Assembly: GCA_033063855.1 (NCBI GenBank)
Contig: CP093830.1
Coordinates: 4,960,854 to 5,024,853, forward strand
Origin: Smittia aterrima
Taxonomy: Eukaryota; Arthropoda; Insecta; Diptera; Chironomidae
Length of the DNA: 64,000 nucleotides
Reading direction: 5' to 3'
This document shows, piece by piece, positions 1 through 11,700 of the stretch. Within the stretch, counting starts at the first letter, position 1, and the number at the start of each line of letters is the position of its first letter. The translations under genes were made by a program, and so were the position numbers. Under the pieces are notes generated by a model, which was not told the origin of the DNA, ran no database searches, and saw only the letters and a list, made by a program, of their open reading frames with translations.

Positions 1-3
1 TAG

Positions 4-123
4 ATAGAGCTGGAGATCATGTCGTTGGAGGAATTTGTTAGTGACGTAGACTCAAATATTTCGAAGGCGATGAAGATTGATATCCCAAACATCATTAACG
101 GACCCACCCAGAACACCAAGTGA
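4..123 (+). CDS. Probable last exon of an unknown plus-strand gene (5' part off the window)
   Basis: The first three bases read TAG, as expected for the end of a splice acceptor. Directly after them one frame stays open for 39 codons to TGA at 121-123, starting IELEIMSLEEF and ending GPTQNTK. Base composition here is richer in G and C than the flank, and an AATAAA-type signal (ataataaaac) follows near 290. I do not recognise the protein. A competing frame, open from base 3 to TAG at 39-41 (ending VVGGIC), cannot be excluded, so the phase is uncertain. Confidence 0.4.
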   Translation: MELEIMSLEEFVSDVDSNISKAMKIDIPNIINGPTQNTK

Positions 124-3100
124 GAAAATGAGACAATTTAATGTTAAAACTAGTGAAATAAATGATCTTGAAAGTGATACACTCGGCCAGATACCGAATG
201 GAAACATAATTCATGAACAGAGGAGAAATCTCATTTCTTCGTGTTCACTTCACCATCATCATTAAACAATCTAAATAATATTGAATTATAATAAAACAGA
301 AGCTAAAATCTTTTCAACTTTCAGATTGTCAGCTCGTTCACGTCGCTCAATTCATCTTCATCTCTTCAACAGTTCTTTACTGTTTCATCCATCGCTCGCT
401 TGCTCGCTCGCTCGTTCCAAGATCAAATTATCGTCGCTATAATTTTCAGTTTCTTTCACAAAACGAAAGACATTCAAATCGTTTGCCCTGCACACTCAAC
501 AAGACTAGATTCCAATGAAAGAGTTTACATATTTCCAAGAAACTGATCGTTGTCTCCGTATCACAAGTTCACAGATGTTTGGACTTAATCTTTTCCTTTC
601 TCTCTTTGTGTGCACGTCGAGAGGAAAACGAACGAAAAATTCACCTTTTTTCCTTCGCCTTTTGGCTGTGGCATTGAAAGAAAACCATTAATTAAAACAT
701 TTCTGGTTTGTGGAATCTTGTTGGAGGCTTCGATGGAGAATTCTTCTCTTCACATTCTCCAAAATCTTTCGCCAATCTTGCGACTCACTCTTCTTGAAAT
801 TTGTTTTACAGATGTTTTTGTTCCTCCTTTTCGATCGATTTTTCGCCTCAACATTAATTTCGTTTTCTTTGCTCGCGATTTCGTTCGAGAAATCTGTTAA
901 TTAATATTTTCTTCCTCTGCTGCTGCTGGTTCTGTTGCTGTCTGCGACAAACATGCGATTTACATACGTTGCTCTGAATTTCGAGGAAATTCTCCGTTCG
1001 TTCACTAAAATTTACATAAATTTCCCTCTCAGCCCCGCAATGAAGCTTTATGCGCTGCAATCCATTCTTGTCTCGATTCTTTTTTTTTCTAAAATTCAAA
1101 TTATCCTCGTAAAGTCGTAAGATAGCCTTTCGCTTTTTATGTTCATCGTTATTGTCCTAAGCTCGACTTCAGCTCTCTCCCTCTCTCTCCTTCAGCGCAC
1201 AAGGCACAAGTGTGTTTACATGCTTGTTTTACCATGCAAATAGATGAGATCAGAAATTGTTTATTTGCTGGCTCTCCTCCGCATAAATTTTTATCTCCAA
1301 CAATAAAAATTCACCATTTATTTGTAGGCTTATCAGTCCAAGAGCCCTCGGTGTGGCGCAATTTTTTTATTGTTGGAGAACTTTTTGTGTGTAAATATTT
1401 TTACGCTCTGGACCATTTTTTTCTCGGGTGAAAAAAAAAGTTTCGAGAAAACCCTTTTTTTTATTGCGACCAAAACAATAAATTTTCAACATTTAAAATT
1501 TCCTGAAGCCGGCCGGGGAAAGAGTGAGAGAGAGAAAGCGAAATGTCGTTTTATTAACGTTGGAAAATTATTCAGTTGATGGTGCATTACAGTTAATGTT
1601 CTTCCTTAAATGGAGAGGACAATTGTTGTTCTTGGTTGGCTGCGCCAAAAGAAGCTGCGGAATTTTATGCTAATTCGTGTTGTTTTCATTTCTCAGTGGT
1701 TCGGCTGGTTTATTCGATTCTGCGACGAAAGAAGGAATTTACATGGAAACAGAACAAATGTTTCTCTGGGCCACATTCATAAATAACATTAGCTTTGTTT
1801 CCAAAATCTTTAAACTGATTACATTCAACGAAACTTTCAAATCAACTCGCCGAGAGCAGCAAAACATTTTTCTTTCGTTTTCATTTTAAATTGGAAAAAC
1901 TTTTCTGTTTTCTTCTTCATCTGAAGATGAAGCTTAGAGAGCTCGCTTGAAAGTGTCTTAGAAAGTTCCTTTCGAAATTTTAATTTTATCGCAAACATTA
2001 AATCCACGAAAACCCCTTTTCCGCGAGCGATAACGAAGGCAATAAAATGCCTAATTTTATTATACCGCCGCGTTACAAATAGAACGAAGATACATTTTAT
2101 GGTTTATTACACTTTTTTCCTGTAAGCTTTAATCTTCATGTAAGAATCCGGTGAAGCACAGCAGAAAAGCAGTTAATGTGATTTGATACCGTAATTATGA
2201 AATGCATTAAAATTTCATTTCTCTCAAACTCATTACTTTCCATCTCAAAACGAGCAAAAAGTGAATGAAATCTAAGCGAATCACTCAGACGGTAACTTCA
2301 TCCAAAAAGCGATTGAAATTATCACCAAATCGAAGTTGAAGCTTTAAAGCTGTCTGCCCACAGCCACGACAGAGTTTGCTGCGCTTTCTGATATCGAATG
2401 ACATGCGATGCCTCTGTCTCGAAATGGAAGTCATTGTTGGATGTAATCGCCTTTGTAATGTAATTTAATATTTACCAAGACAATTGCGACGATGTTCCTG
2501 TTGATAGGAATTTGTTTCTCTCCAGAACGTGCGCTTTGTTCAATTCAATTTTCAGTGAGCAATCATTAATTAAATGGGCTCTTGGACTGTTAAACGTGGA
2601 ACTCTATGATTAATTATTTTACAATTGGCTTCTGGTTTTACTTATCGCCTGTTGGCTTTCTCAACATATCTTGCGATGCCAGCCACCCCGAATCAATCCG
2701 CAGCAAGCGACAACATGAAACCTGTTAAATTAATCAATTCAATTATTTGTGTAAGTGAACAACATTATTCAACGCAATTAATCAGCTTGAAATCATCTGG
2801 AGAAGTTTCCATGAATGAATTATTGACCGCCATAAATTCATCGACGAGCTCATTCAAATTAGACGAGAGAATTCTTCTTGCTTAGCACAATTATCATCTC
2901 TCGACGATCAGTAAGTAGAAGGAAAGAAAGAAACAGAATCTTCGACTCCTTATTAAATTATGAATCGAGAATGAGAGAATTTCGTTGCTTCCGTAAGGCA
3001 TTATGGCATTCGTTGTGCTTCGATCGCTGAGGTTAATTTACATGCTAACATTCTTGAATGAATGAGACACACAAGAACCAGAAGTCAGAAGGGGGAACAT

Positions 3101-6100
3101 TAACTCACAGCTTCGCTCTGCTTGCTGTCAAACGCGACTTCGAAGAAAACCAAACGAACTTCGTGTAGGTGACAAATGAATGAATTCTTCTGAAGTTAAT
3201 GATTTTGATAAATGTTCTGCCATTACGAAAGTGTCGTTCTTTTTCGTCTTTCTCGGTTACACGTTTATGAATTTTTATTCCTCCCAAATATCAAATATGA
3301 GATCGAGGGCGATTAATAACTTCTTCAGCAGACAAAATATAAAGAAACGAATGTTACGACCTGAGTCTTTGTCTTGTTAAGTGAATTTCATAATTTTTCA
3401 TCTCAGCTGAAGCTGAGAGAGAAACTTGATACACGCTTCGTTCTTTGGTTTCATTTTCCTGATGACTCACGCGAGGGCTCAAAGCTTTCGTAAAGACCCC
3501 TTTTGCAGTCAAAACAATAACGAAACGATTTTTCATTTAGCAAGGTGGCAAGAGTAACAAAAGATTTATTAAACACAATCATTGTCTTTTGTGCGAGGCA
3601 CTTACGAAGGCCTCTCGAAACCGAACGATCACTTGTGAACTGCTGCTGAGCATGTTAAACTCTCGTACCTACATCGTAGATTTGTTGATATCAAAAATGT
3701 TAATTTTTGTTCGGTCACAATAGCGCTTGAGTTTGATAGCATATTGTAGACACGCGCTACCTACCGCACTACGAGTTTGCTTTAAGTTTCGATTAATAAA
3801 CGAGGCGCTTTGTTGCTCAAGGATCTCTCAAAATTCCACAACAAATAGTGATTTCCCTCTGCGGAATTACGCTACGCAAATTGTAGACGCGCTTAAAGGA
3901 TCTTAGTCTTACTTTGGGTGATGTCTGGCGCCAGAGATTTCGAGTCGTTTAAAACTATTCTTCACCTTTTGTCATCTCACAGAAAAAGGACACAAAGAAG
4001 TAACAATGGCATAATTTCTCTTCGTCAGTCGTTCTCTGCCCCTTTTCGTCTCATCGCATTCTTCATACGATTTCGTGAAATAGTTTCTGAAACAAAAGGA
4101 CAGAGAATTGTTGATGCGGGAGGAAAAGGGACACTTTACTGTTGTCATCCAACTTTCATCATCAAATGATTCTCATAAAGATTCTTGAAGCATTCAAACG
4201 ACGACAGTTGCGTTTAATAATTTCACTTTCGTCATTTGAAATTCCCAAGTTTGATGAATGAACGAGACATCAAATGAGCTCCCTCGAGAGTCTGGAATTC
4301 ATGTTGTGACGGAAACAGCATAAATTAAACGAAATGGACCATGATTTCGACAGCCAAACGGTCCTAGACGAGTCCAATCTTGAAATCAATTTTTTTTTCT
4401 TCTTTTTAAATTAACGATGAAGCTGAAAAATGTCAGTCGAGGAAATTTATTGTCATCATGAGAATTGTGGACAGATTTTTGTTGTGTCGTTTTGGTTTTT
4501 ATTGTTAAGGGATGAGAAATTGCATCGAGCATCTTGTTTCAACCCCGAACGATGAAGGCAAACAATGAATGTCTTGTTGATGTTGAAAATAAACTCAAAT
4601 AACTGTAAACATTCGAAACAATTTAATTTCCAACATGTGGCGTTATTACCCAATTGTGTTTTGATTGTTTCAATTGTGCAATTGTGGTTGATACTTAATT
4701 TCAATATTTTTCTTTGTGCAACCCTCATCTGTGCATTCGTAACTTGATTGAGATGTTAACAACATGTTAATTGTATCGGCTGACTCGTTTTCTTTATCGG
4801 GGATGATAAAATTTTATCGATCGGCTCATCGGTTGCTTAGACAAGTGCAATGAAGATCGTCTCATTGATGATTATCATCTTTCATAGTCTTCTTCGTTTT
4901 TCTTCTAAACCGATTTTCAAGAATGTTGCGCTACTTCTTTTGTGTCTTAATCTGTTTCAAGTAGTACTTGAAATTAACAATGGAGAGATTATTTTCTTTA
5001 GAGCTCTGCTTTTGCTTTTTGTCTCCGTCTCTTGGCAAATTTTCACAAACAATCGAGAATTATTCCAAGTCAAATTTATGCATAGAAGAGAAGTTTGTTT
5101 GTTTTTCTCGTCGTCCGCGTAACTTTCCTTTTGTCAAGTTCGAGAAGAAAGCATTTCAACGAAAGAAATGCACCAGATTCCCTTTGTTCTCATTGCATTC
5201 TTCTCTTTTGTGCAAACAACAAGATTTCAGCGCATCGCTGATATCGATCAGCTTCTTTTGTATTCGCTCGACGAGAAGAGAGAAGAGTTTTGAGAAGAAG
5301 CGCATGACAAATTTACGGCTTCCTATAATTCACACATCAGTCGAGCATTCTCGACCTTAACGAGCGAAAAAAAAAATCTTCTCAGAAAGCTTAAAACTTT
5401 TCACCAACAACTGCAACACGAGAATAATGAAAAAATAAAACTTTGGCGGGACTTTTCCCAACATAAAACGAAACAACAAAAATTTCTTACAAATTTTCAT
5501 ACACCGAGCGATGCCTGATAAGATGCAGAAGGCGTGTTGAAACTAAAGTTTTAAGTTCTTTGCTCTGAAAAATCCGTAAACACATTCAAACACCCATCGG
5601 ATAATGCAATCAGCGATTCAGCATCTCACTTTGGTCTTTGCTTTCGGGTGAAAAGAAGTCTCGCACACAAACGAGAAGGCGAGCAGTGAGTGAGCAGCCA
5701 AAATATTTACGTTTCGATCTTATCTCGTTGCACATATCAATCATTTTCTCAGAATTTACATTGCAAATGTTTCGGGATGGCCACGCCGATAAAATCTTCC
5801 ATTTTTTTCTGGGGAGTTTTCTTTCTTTTCAATTGCTCTTTTGTGCGATAAATCGTTGCAATTTTTGTTGAGGCTTGAAAGGAATTTAATTTTGTTTTGC
5901 TGAAGATGTTTCGCAAATATGAATCGAGACGATAACAATTAGCCGTGAAAAAAACCTCAAAAAGAAACCTTTCAACAATAATTAATTTCTCAATCTCTCT
6001 TCTCCTCAACAACAAAGAAGAACTACTCAAAGACAACACATCAAAACAACAAATAAATCGTTGTCCATTTAACACCAATAATATTTCATTCGCTTCAAAG

Positions 6101-7214
6101 AGATTTCAGGGTGGCTTTGGATTTTCATAATCAGCGGGAGACAATTCTCATAATAATTTCTGCCAATAACGTTGAACAATAAACGAGAGACTCTGAAAAC
6201 CCTCCGATTGAACAATAAGCTAAAATGTGTGGAAGGAACCCTCTTGGAATGAAACGATACGAAAGCGTAGCGGGGACAGACAACAACAAATGTTTAAACA
6301 CAGGAAAATATATGAAAGTCTATTTAATAATAAATTGAATGAAATCTCAGCGTGATTTTGATTGTACGATTGTTAGTGGAGTGGATTGAGAAGGAGAGAG
6401 AGAAGCTCAAGAGACAATTTTATGTTTGTTTGCTTTGTCGTTTTGTCTTCGCCTTGCCTTCAACTCTTATTAATAAAGTCTTATGTAGCAATATTTTCTC
6501 TCTCTCGCACAACGAGTTCCAGTGAAATTAAAGCATGAACTTTATAATGGTAGCTGCTGATATTCCTAGAATCATGTCGTGAATATGTTCATTTCATTTC
6601 AATGATTTCACTAAATTAAAAGTTATCTCCGCGCATCGATGGTTTCTGGGTTGAGGAAAGTCAGAGAGAACTTTGTGGCGTGCAAAGTCAAGCTCAGACA
6701 ATCACATGTTTTCATTTTTATAAGTTTTTTGTGTGTCAATGTCACTTCCAGTGCTTTTGTAATCTCCGAAAGAAAATCTCATTCAGTTTTCCTCTTTTCG
6801 TTTGCTGAGCTCTGTAATTATATTTTAATTATTGTGTGTGTGTAATTTTATCTGTCATCGCAACTTTTTTCCTTTCTGCGGCTAACATTGCTGTGTTTAT
6901 AACAAATTAATTAATTTCTGATGACATCAGTGAGGGAAAAGATGAGTTGAGTGAATCATTTTTTTGAAAACGATTTTTAGACACTTTCAATGTTGAGGAA
7001 TGTGAAAACGATTTAAAGAAATTAATAATTTTTTAATGAGTCCAACACGAGAAGTTCATTAACTTATTTCACTTCTGCACTTCTCTTATCAACATGTTAT
7101 TGACAGCAACTGCTTATGACAACGTCTGGCTTTTTATTTACCTTTTATTTCCTTTTATTTGCCATATTCCATCGAGAAACAGTTCAGTAGACAATTTTTT
7201 ATTCCCGAATAAAG
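124..7214. other. 7.1-kb gene-poor stretch
   Basis: Open frames here are at most about 130 codons, are rich in Phe, Ser, Lys and Leu as expected from AT-rich pyrimidine/purine tracts, lack splice partners and resemble no family I know. CT-rich tracts (for example 1171-1193) and the 392-415 microsatellite are the only obvious structures. I saw no tRNA, no microRNA I recognise and no transposase. In a genome with such short introns elsewhere in the window, a block this long probably holds regulatory DNA or a long intron or untranslated region of a gene lying outside, but nothing in it can be assigned. Confidence 0.6.
392..415. repeat. Short TCGC/TTGC microsatellite
   Basis: A run of imperfect four-base units (cgct cgct tgct cgct cgct cg). 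No coding or structural role is evident. Confidence 0.7.
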
Positions 7215-8528
7215 ATGTTCAAACTGTTTATCATTTTTATTTTCGTTGCTCCTGCAGTAACCTCAAAAACGATTAAATCAAGGTCTTCTAATTTAACGAA
7301 AAACTCAACTTGGTGCTCTTGTGCATATTTCGAGGAGCATTCGATTAATAGCAATGGCTACATCATATCGTTATCTCGACTTGTTGTACCTGACGACGGA
7401 GTGAAGAGAAGTGGAGTTGTGTTTGCGGCTCCTGGACACGGTGCCAACGGTCTTGTCACTACAATAAGTGGAAATAATAGTCTTGGTTGTTACTTGTTCG
7501 CAAATGGTACTAAAATATTTTTTAAGTTTTTTTTTTGTATTTATAAAAATTTATTAAGGCTTCGACGTCTGGTTGTTCAATTCACGAGGAACTAAATTCT
7601 CGAACAATCATACTTCACTTTTACCGGAATCGAAAGAATATAATGACTACAGCTTCAATGAAATTGGTAAATAATTAGAAAAAGAAATGATTCGATTATA
7701 ATTATTTATCTTTAAAGCACTTGAAGACCTTCCCGCAACGATCGATTATGTTCTCAATGTAACTGCAGTAGAGAAACTTCATTACTTGGGACATTCAGCA
7801 GGATGCACAATAATATCATTTTTGCTTACTTTTCTTCCTGATTATCAAAGAAAAATGAAATCTGTTCAATTGTTGGGTAAAATTATTTTTACATATTTTA
7901 AGAATTTGTATAAAAATTATTATTTTTAGCGCCCGCCGTGTTTCTGGAAACAGATGACGACGATGATGTAGAGTTTCGAAAATCAGTGATCACCAGATTA
8001 TATGCAGTCGGTCTATTAGACTTTTTTGGAATGAATACAGTGCCTCGAGGAGGTGAATTGGAGGATATCAAGGGAGAGTCAAAATATATTAACTACACAC
8101 AGTTGAATGAATGGCGAAAAATTTATCAGACAGGTAAGTTGCATCGCAATTTTAGCAACTGATTACTTTATTAGTTTAATTCTTCAGGAGTATCATTGAA
8201 GCAATTTATTCATCTCATTCAAATAACAATGTACGACAAATTTGCGTTAAAGAAGTTTGACTATTTATTTCCTTGGGAAAACAAAGAAAAATATGGAACA
8301 GAAGAAGCTCCTGAATGTGATTTTAGTCTTGTGAAAAACAAAATTGATATTTGGTACAGCAAAAGCGACGTGCGTGTGTCTATGGAAACAATTCAAGCTT
8401 TACTTTCCGCACTTCCAAATGCGGAAGCCCATCACGTCGAAGGATTCACTCATCTCGATTTTATATTGGCCAATGTATCCAGTGAAGTACTTTTTCCCCG
8501 ATTGGTTAAGAAAATGTTGAGTTATTAG
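7215..8528 (+). CDS. Acid lipase family protein (lipase 3 / lysosomal acid lipase-like)
   Basis: Five exons: 7215-7506, 7559-7666, 7718-7876, 7930-8133 and 8188-8528, all GT-AG and all phase 1, giving 367 residues. An N-terminal signal peptide (FKLFIIFIFVAPAVTS) predicts secretion or a lysosomal or lumenal location. The alpha/beta-hydrolase fold is supported by an oxyanion-region APGHG near residue 70, the nucleophile motif GHSAG with Ser about 160, an Asp about 315 (SKSDVRV) and a His about 343 (GFTHLDF), in the order typical of this neutral and acid lipase family. The usual motif is GHSQG; here Gln is Ala. The family hydrolyses neutral lipids and steryl esters, and many insect members are gut enzymes. 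The protein is slightly shorter than the usual 390-410 residues because the N-terminal lid-side region is short. AATAAA at 8591-8596 would end the transcript. Substrate is not determinable. Confidence 0.85.
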
Positions 8529-8618
8529 ATTTGACTACAATTAAAAACTTTTAAACCTCAAGATCCTGATTGTATATGGAAAATATTGAAAATAAAATTT
8601 AATTTGCAATTTGATTGA

Positions 8619-8732
8619 GCAGACGGAGTAAAAATTATTGTTGGAAACTATGATCAGATTATCGCTTTGAGCAATCTCAAATTTCACGATGAATACAGCA
8701 TTAAAGCAATTGACTGCACTCTTTTACCCTAG
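8619..8732 (+). pseudogene. Possible serine-protease (trypsin-like) fragment
   Basis: Just past the lipase polyadenylation signal, a 37-codon frame opens after TGA at 616-618 of the local frame (8616-8618) and ends at TAG 8730-8732. It reads DGVKIIVGNYDQ, then HDEYSIKAIDCTLLP. This resembles the stretch around the catalytic Asp of chymotrypsin-family proteases (VRVG...HPxYN...DYDxALL), with the Asp region eroded and cut short. There is no signal peptide, no catalytic His or Ser exon and no convincing splice partner. If real it is a relic. The resemblance is short, so this call is weak. Confidence 0.3.
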
Positions 8733-11700
8733 TCAACGTTATCTTCTCGTGTAAATCGCAAGGATATGAAATGTGCGCATTAAATCGTGTTTTTGTCATG
8801 AGCACAAAGTTCCTGCTTTATCAGTTTTATCTCTTTCATTGCAATTTGCAGCTTTACATCTGCACTTCTCTCTCCTCTTCAATGTTTTAATTCCAGTGAT
8901 CATGGTGGCTTCGTTGAATGAGTCATTTAAGGTTTTAAACCTCCTGCAAGTCACCATCATTACTCAAACCAGAGCGAATACGAGATGCTTTGATTTGAGG
9001 GCGTCAGGATCAAAACCCAAATCCAGGAGGCTCAATCAAGATAACAAACTGGAGCATTTAAGAAATGTTTCTATTCCTTCTCTTGCTCACCAAGAAATGA
9101 GAAAATGTGCGGTTGATTTTTTCGGAATTCCGTCTGCCAAAATAAAGTTGAGCTTGGCGAGAGAAAGAAGATGAAGATGAAAAAAAAAACGCTGAGGTAG
9201 AAATTGTTAAATCTTCTTCGAGTGTCCTTTTTATTTTGGTTTCTCTATTTTAACATACATTTGACAATGCCGAGATGCAAGATAAGCGAATGAGAAGAAG
9301 ATACGTCTTTCTTATTTCGGACCTTATCAGCTGAGACATGGAGCGAACGATCATTTTGGACGTGGCACTGCAGACAATGCCATTTAAGGTTTTATTTCTT
9401 CATCTTCGTCTTGTTTACGATGTTTTGGGTGTAAATTAAAGAAAACATGAGAAAATCCCTCTGAGCTGTTCCGTAGAATGCATTTAGTTGTCACTGTCAT
9501 TGCCGTTTTCTGTTTCTGCTTAGCGCAACCTTTGGGCGATTGCATCTTAAGCATTGATCGTAATCACGAACTCTCTCAATCATATTTTGGGGGTTTGAGT
9601 GAAACGAGTTTACTTTTTGTGAAAGCGACAAAGCCACAAAAGAAGACGACGACATCTTAATTATTCATAATCCAAGTAATGAGATGTTTGCTGCAACAAT
9701 GACTCGGCATTCATTTACCATTCAAAAAAAAAATATTTCTGTCGACATCAAACATTCTACGCACCCTTAGAAAAAAAAACACTCGAATCATGACGAAGAC
9801 TGTCACTGAAAGCGCTCCGAGTGGCTGCTGATGAATCAAAGGCAAAGACAGCAGATGGATTTTCTTCTCTCAGGTTCTCCCGGCAAAACTCCAGTAAACA
9901 ATATTTCTGCTTGCACGAACAAAACACAAAAAAAAATCATTTCATTTTTATTCAAACACAAACAGAATTTAGACAAAAAGCGCTTGGTTATCTCGCTGAT
10001 GAGATCTCCAAAATGTCTGATAACATAGAGAAAGAGAGCGAGACCAAAGTTGGCATCACCAACAAAACACAGTTAGGATACCTCGTTCTGTTCCTTCTTC
10101 TATTCATGAAAGCGACAAGCAAAAAAGCACTTTAAAGTTTAAATAATTTTTCCATAAATATCTTCATTCGAGGCGAAGGGTTGTTGTTTTGCTCGGCTTT
10201 GACGAGGGAATTTTTGTTGATCATTGTGAAGAACTTTTATAGCGTTCGTAGGCAAATTCTTTTATTTATATTGCTCGGGAGTTTTTGGATTATTTTATTT
10301 TAGTGCAGTTGATGGGGAGAGAAATTTCGTTACTTTCTTCTTGTTTTGCTGATTGAGCTGAGAATCTAGTTGCAAGAGAATTGTTTCCAATGGAGACTCT
10401 TCCTTTTTCAATTTTGTTAAGCAAATAATTCTCTAGCTTTAGAAACTAATTTTTCAAATAGAAAACGATGTTATCAGCAATCGCCTTTGAAGAGCTTTGA
10501 AACTGCTTGGAAGATATTTATGATTCATAAGATAAATCCGGAAAATCAAGTCATTTGCACGAATCAAAAGAAACATATTTCATTCATCGGCGAGGGCTTT
10601 TGGCAAGAAACAGAAATTTATCGTCGTCGAACGATCGTCATGTCCATTGAAATAAAAGTTTTCTTTCTTCCTCCTCCCTCCACCCACGCTTCCGATAACT
10701 CAAAGTGAATTGAAACTACCCTTTTTGAAATCCATTGAGCTAACAGAAAATGCTTTGAGAGTGTTTAAAAAGCCATTCCAGCAGAGAATTTATCGCTCGA
10801 GAGAAGAACCTTATCAATTATGAAATTATTGTGATGGAAAACTCGAGCAGATGCTGGAGCGAGAGATTTAAAGAGACAACATCTCATCAAAGATTTATTT
10901 GTGAAATCTGAATTTATAACTTGTCGAAAGTTCCGCAATGAAAACTAAGCACGAATCTATTAACACGAAATGAAACTGTTGAGTGATGGTGATTAGAATC
11001 AATTTCCAATCCGAATCAATATTTGAACGTTTTCAAATCCGCAAATAGATTTGGTCAGTGCGATGGTTTCGTTATCAGCTCGTACGTGCACTGAAGCGAA
11101 GCAAATGTTTTTGGTTTCGATTCGTTATTGCCAATTGCTCTATTTGGAGCGGATGTTGGATCGTGTTGCAATTCTAAATTAGCTCACTTATTGTGCAAGC
11201 GCATTTAATGAAGCTAAATGACATGAAAGCTAAAGCTTGGCAGTTTGTGAAATGCGCAAATTGAAAAGTCTTAAAGTGTTATTGTCAAACGCAAACTTTA
11301 TTGAATTTGCATACGCAATCTGTATGTAAATTCATCATAAATCTCATACAAATTATGTTCCGGGCTAGTCTGCTTATCAAGATACATTTCGTTAATTATT
11401 AATTAGGACAATTTTAATTTATCTCGTTCACAACTCTGAAGCATAATGCTCGCATCGTGGCAGTGCGTGGAGGATTATTTTGCTAAATCCAAGAGATTTT
11501 ATCATTAATGGCTTTTCTAAATTGATTGAGTGGTTGGTAGAATGAGTGAACAACTTTTAAATTACTTTAAGTTACAAAGTGAGCTCACATTTTGAACTTA
11601 AATTCCAAGCTAAGCTTCCAACAAAAAAATAAACTTCCATTCAGCTTTCGGAATTAGACAAGGATCCACGACCGACTCTTGGATAACTAAACTAACTTCG

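Noticed and set aside
4968..5360. 130-residue plus-strand frame
   Set aside because: Low-complexity Phe/Ser/Lys composition over AT-rich sequence, no domain, no splice partner.
5749..6078. 109-residue minus-strand frame
   Set aside because: Composition matches random AT-rich sequence; no start context or homology.
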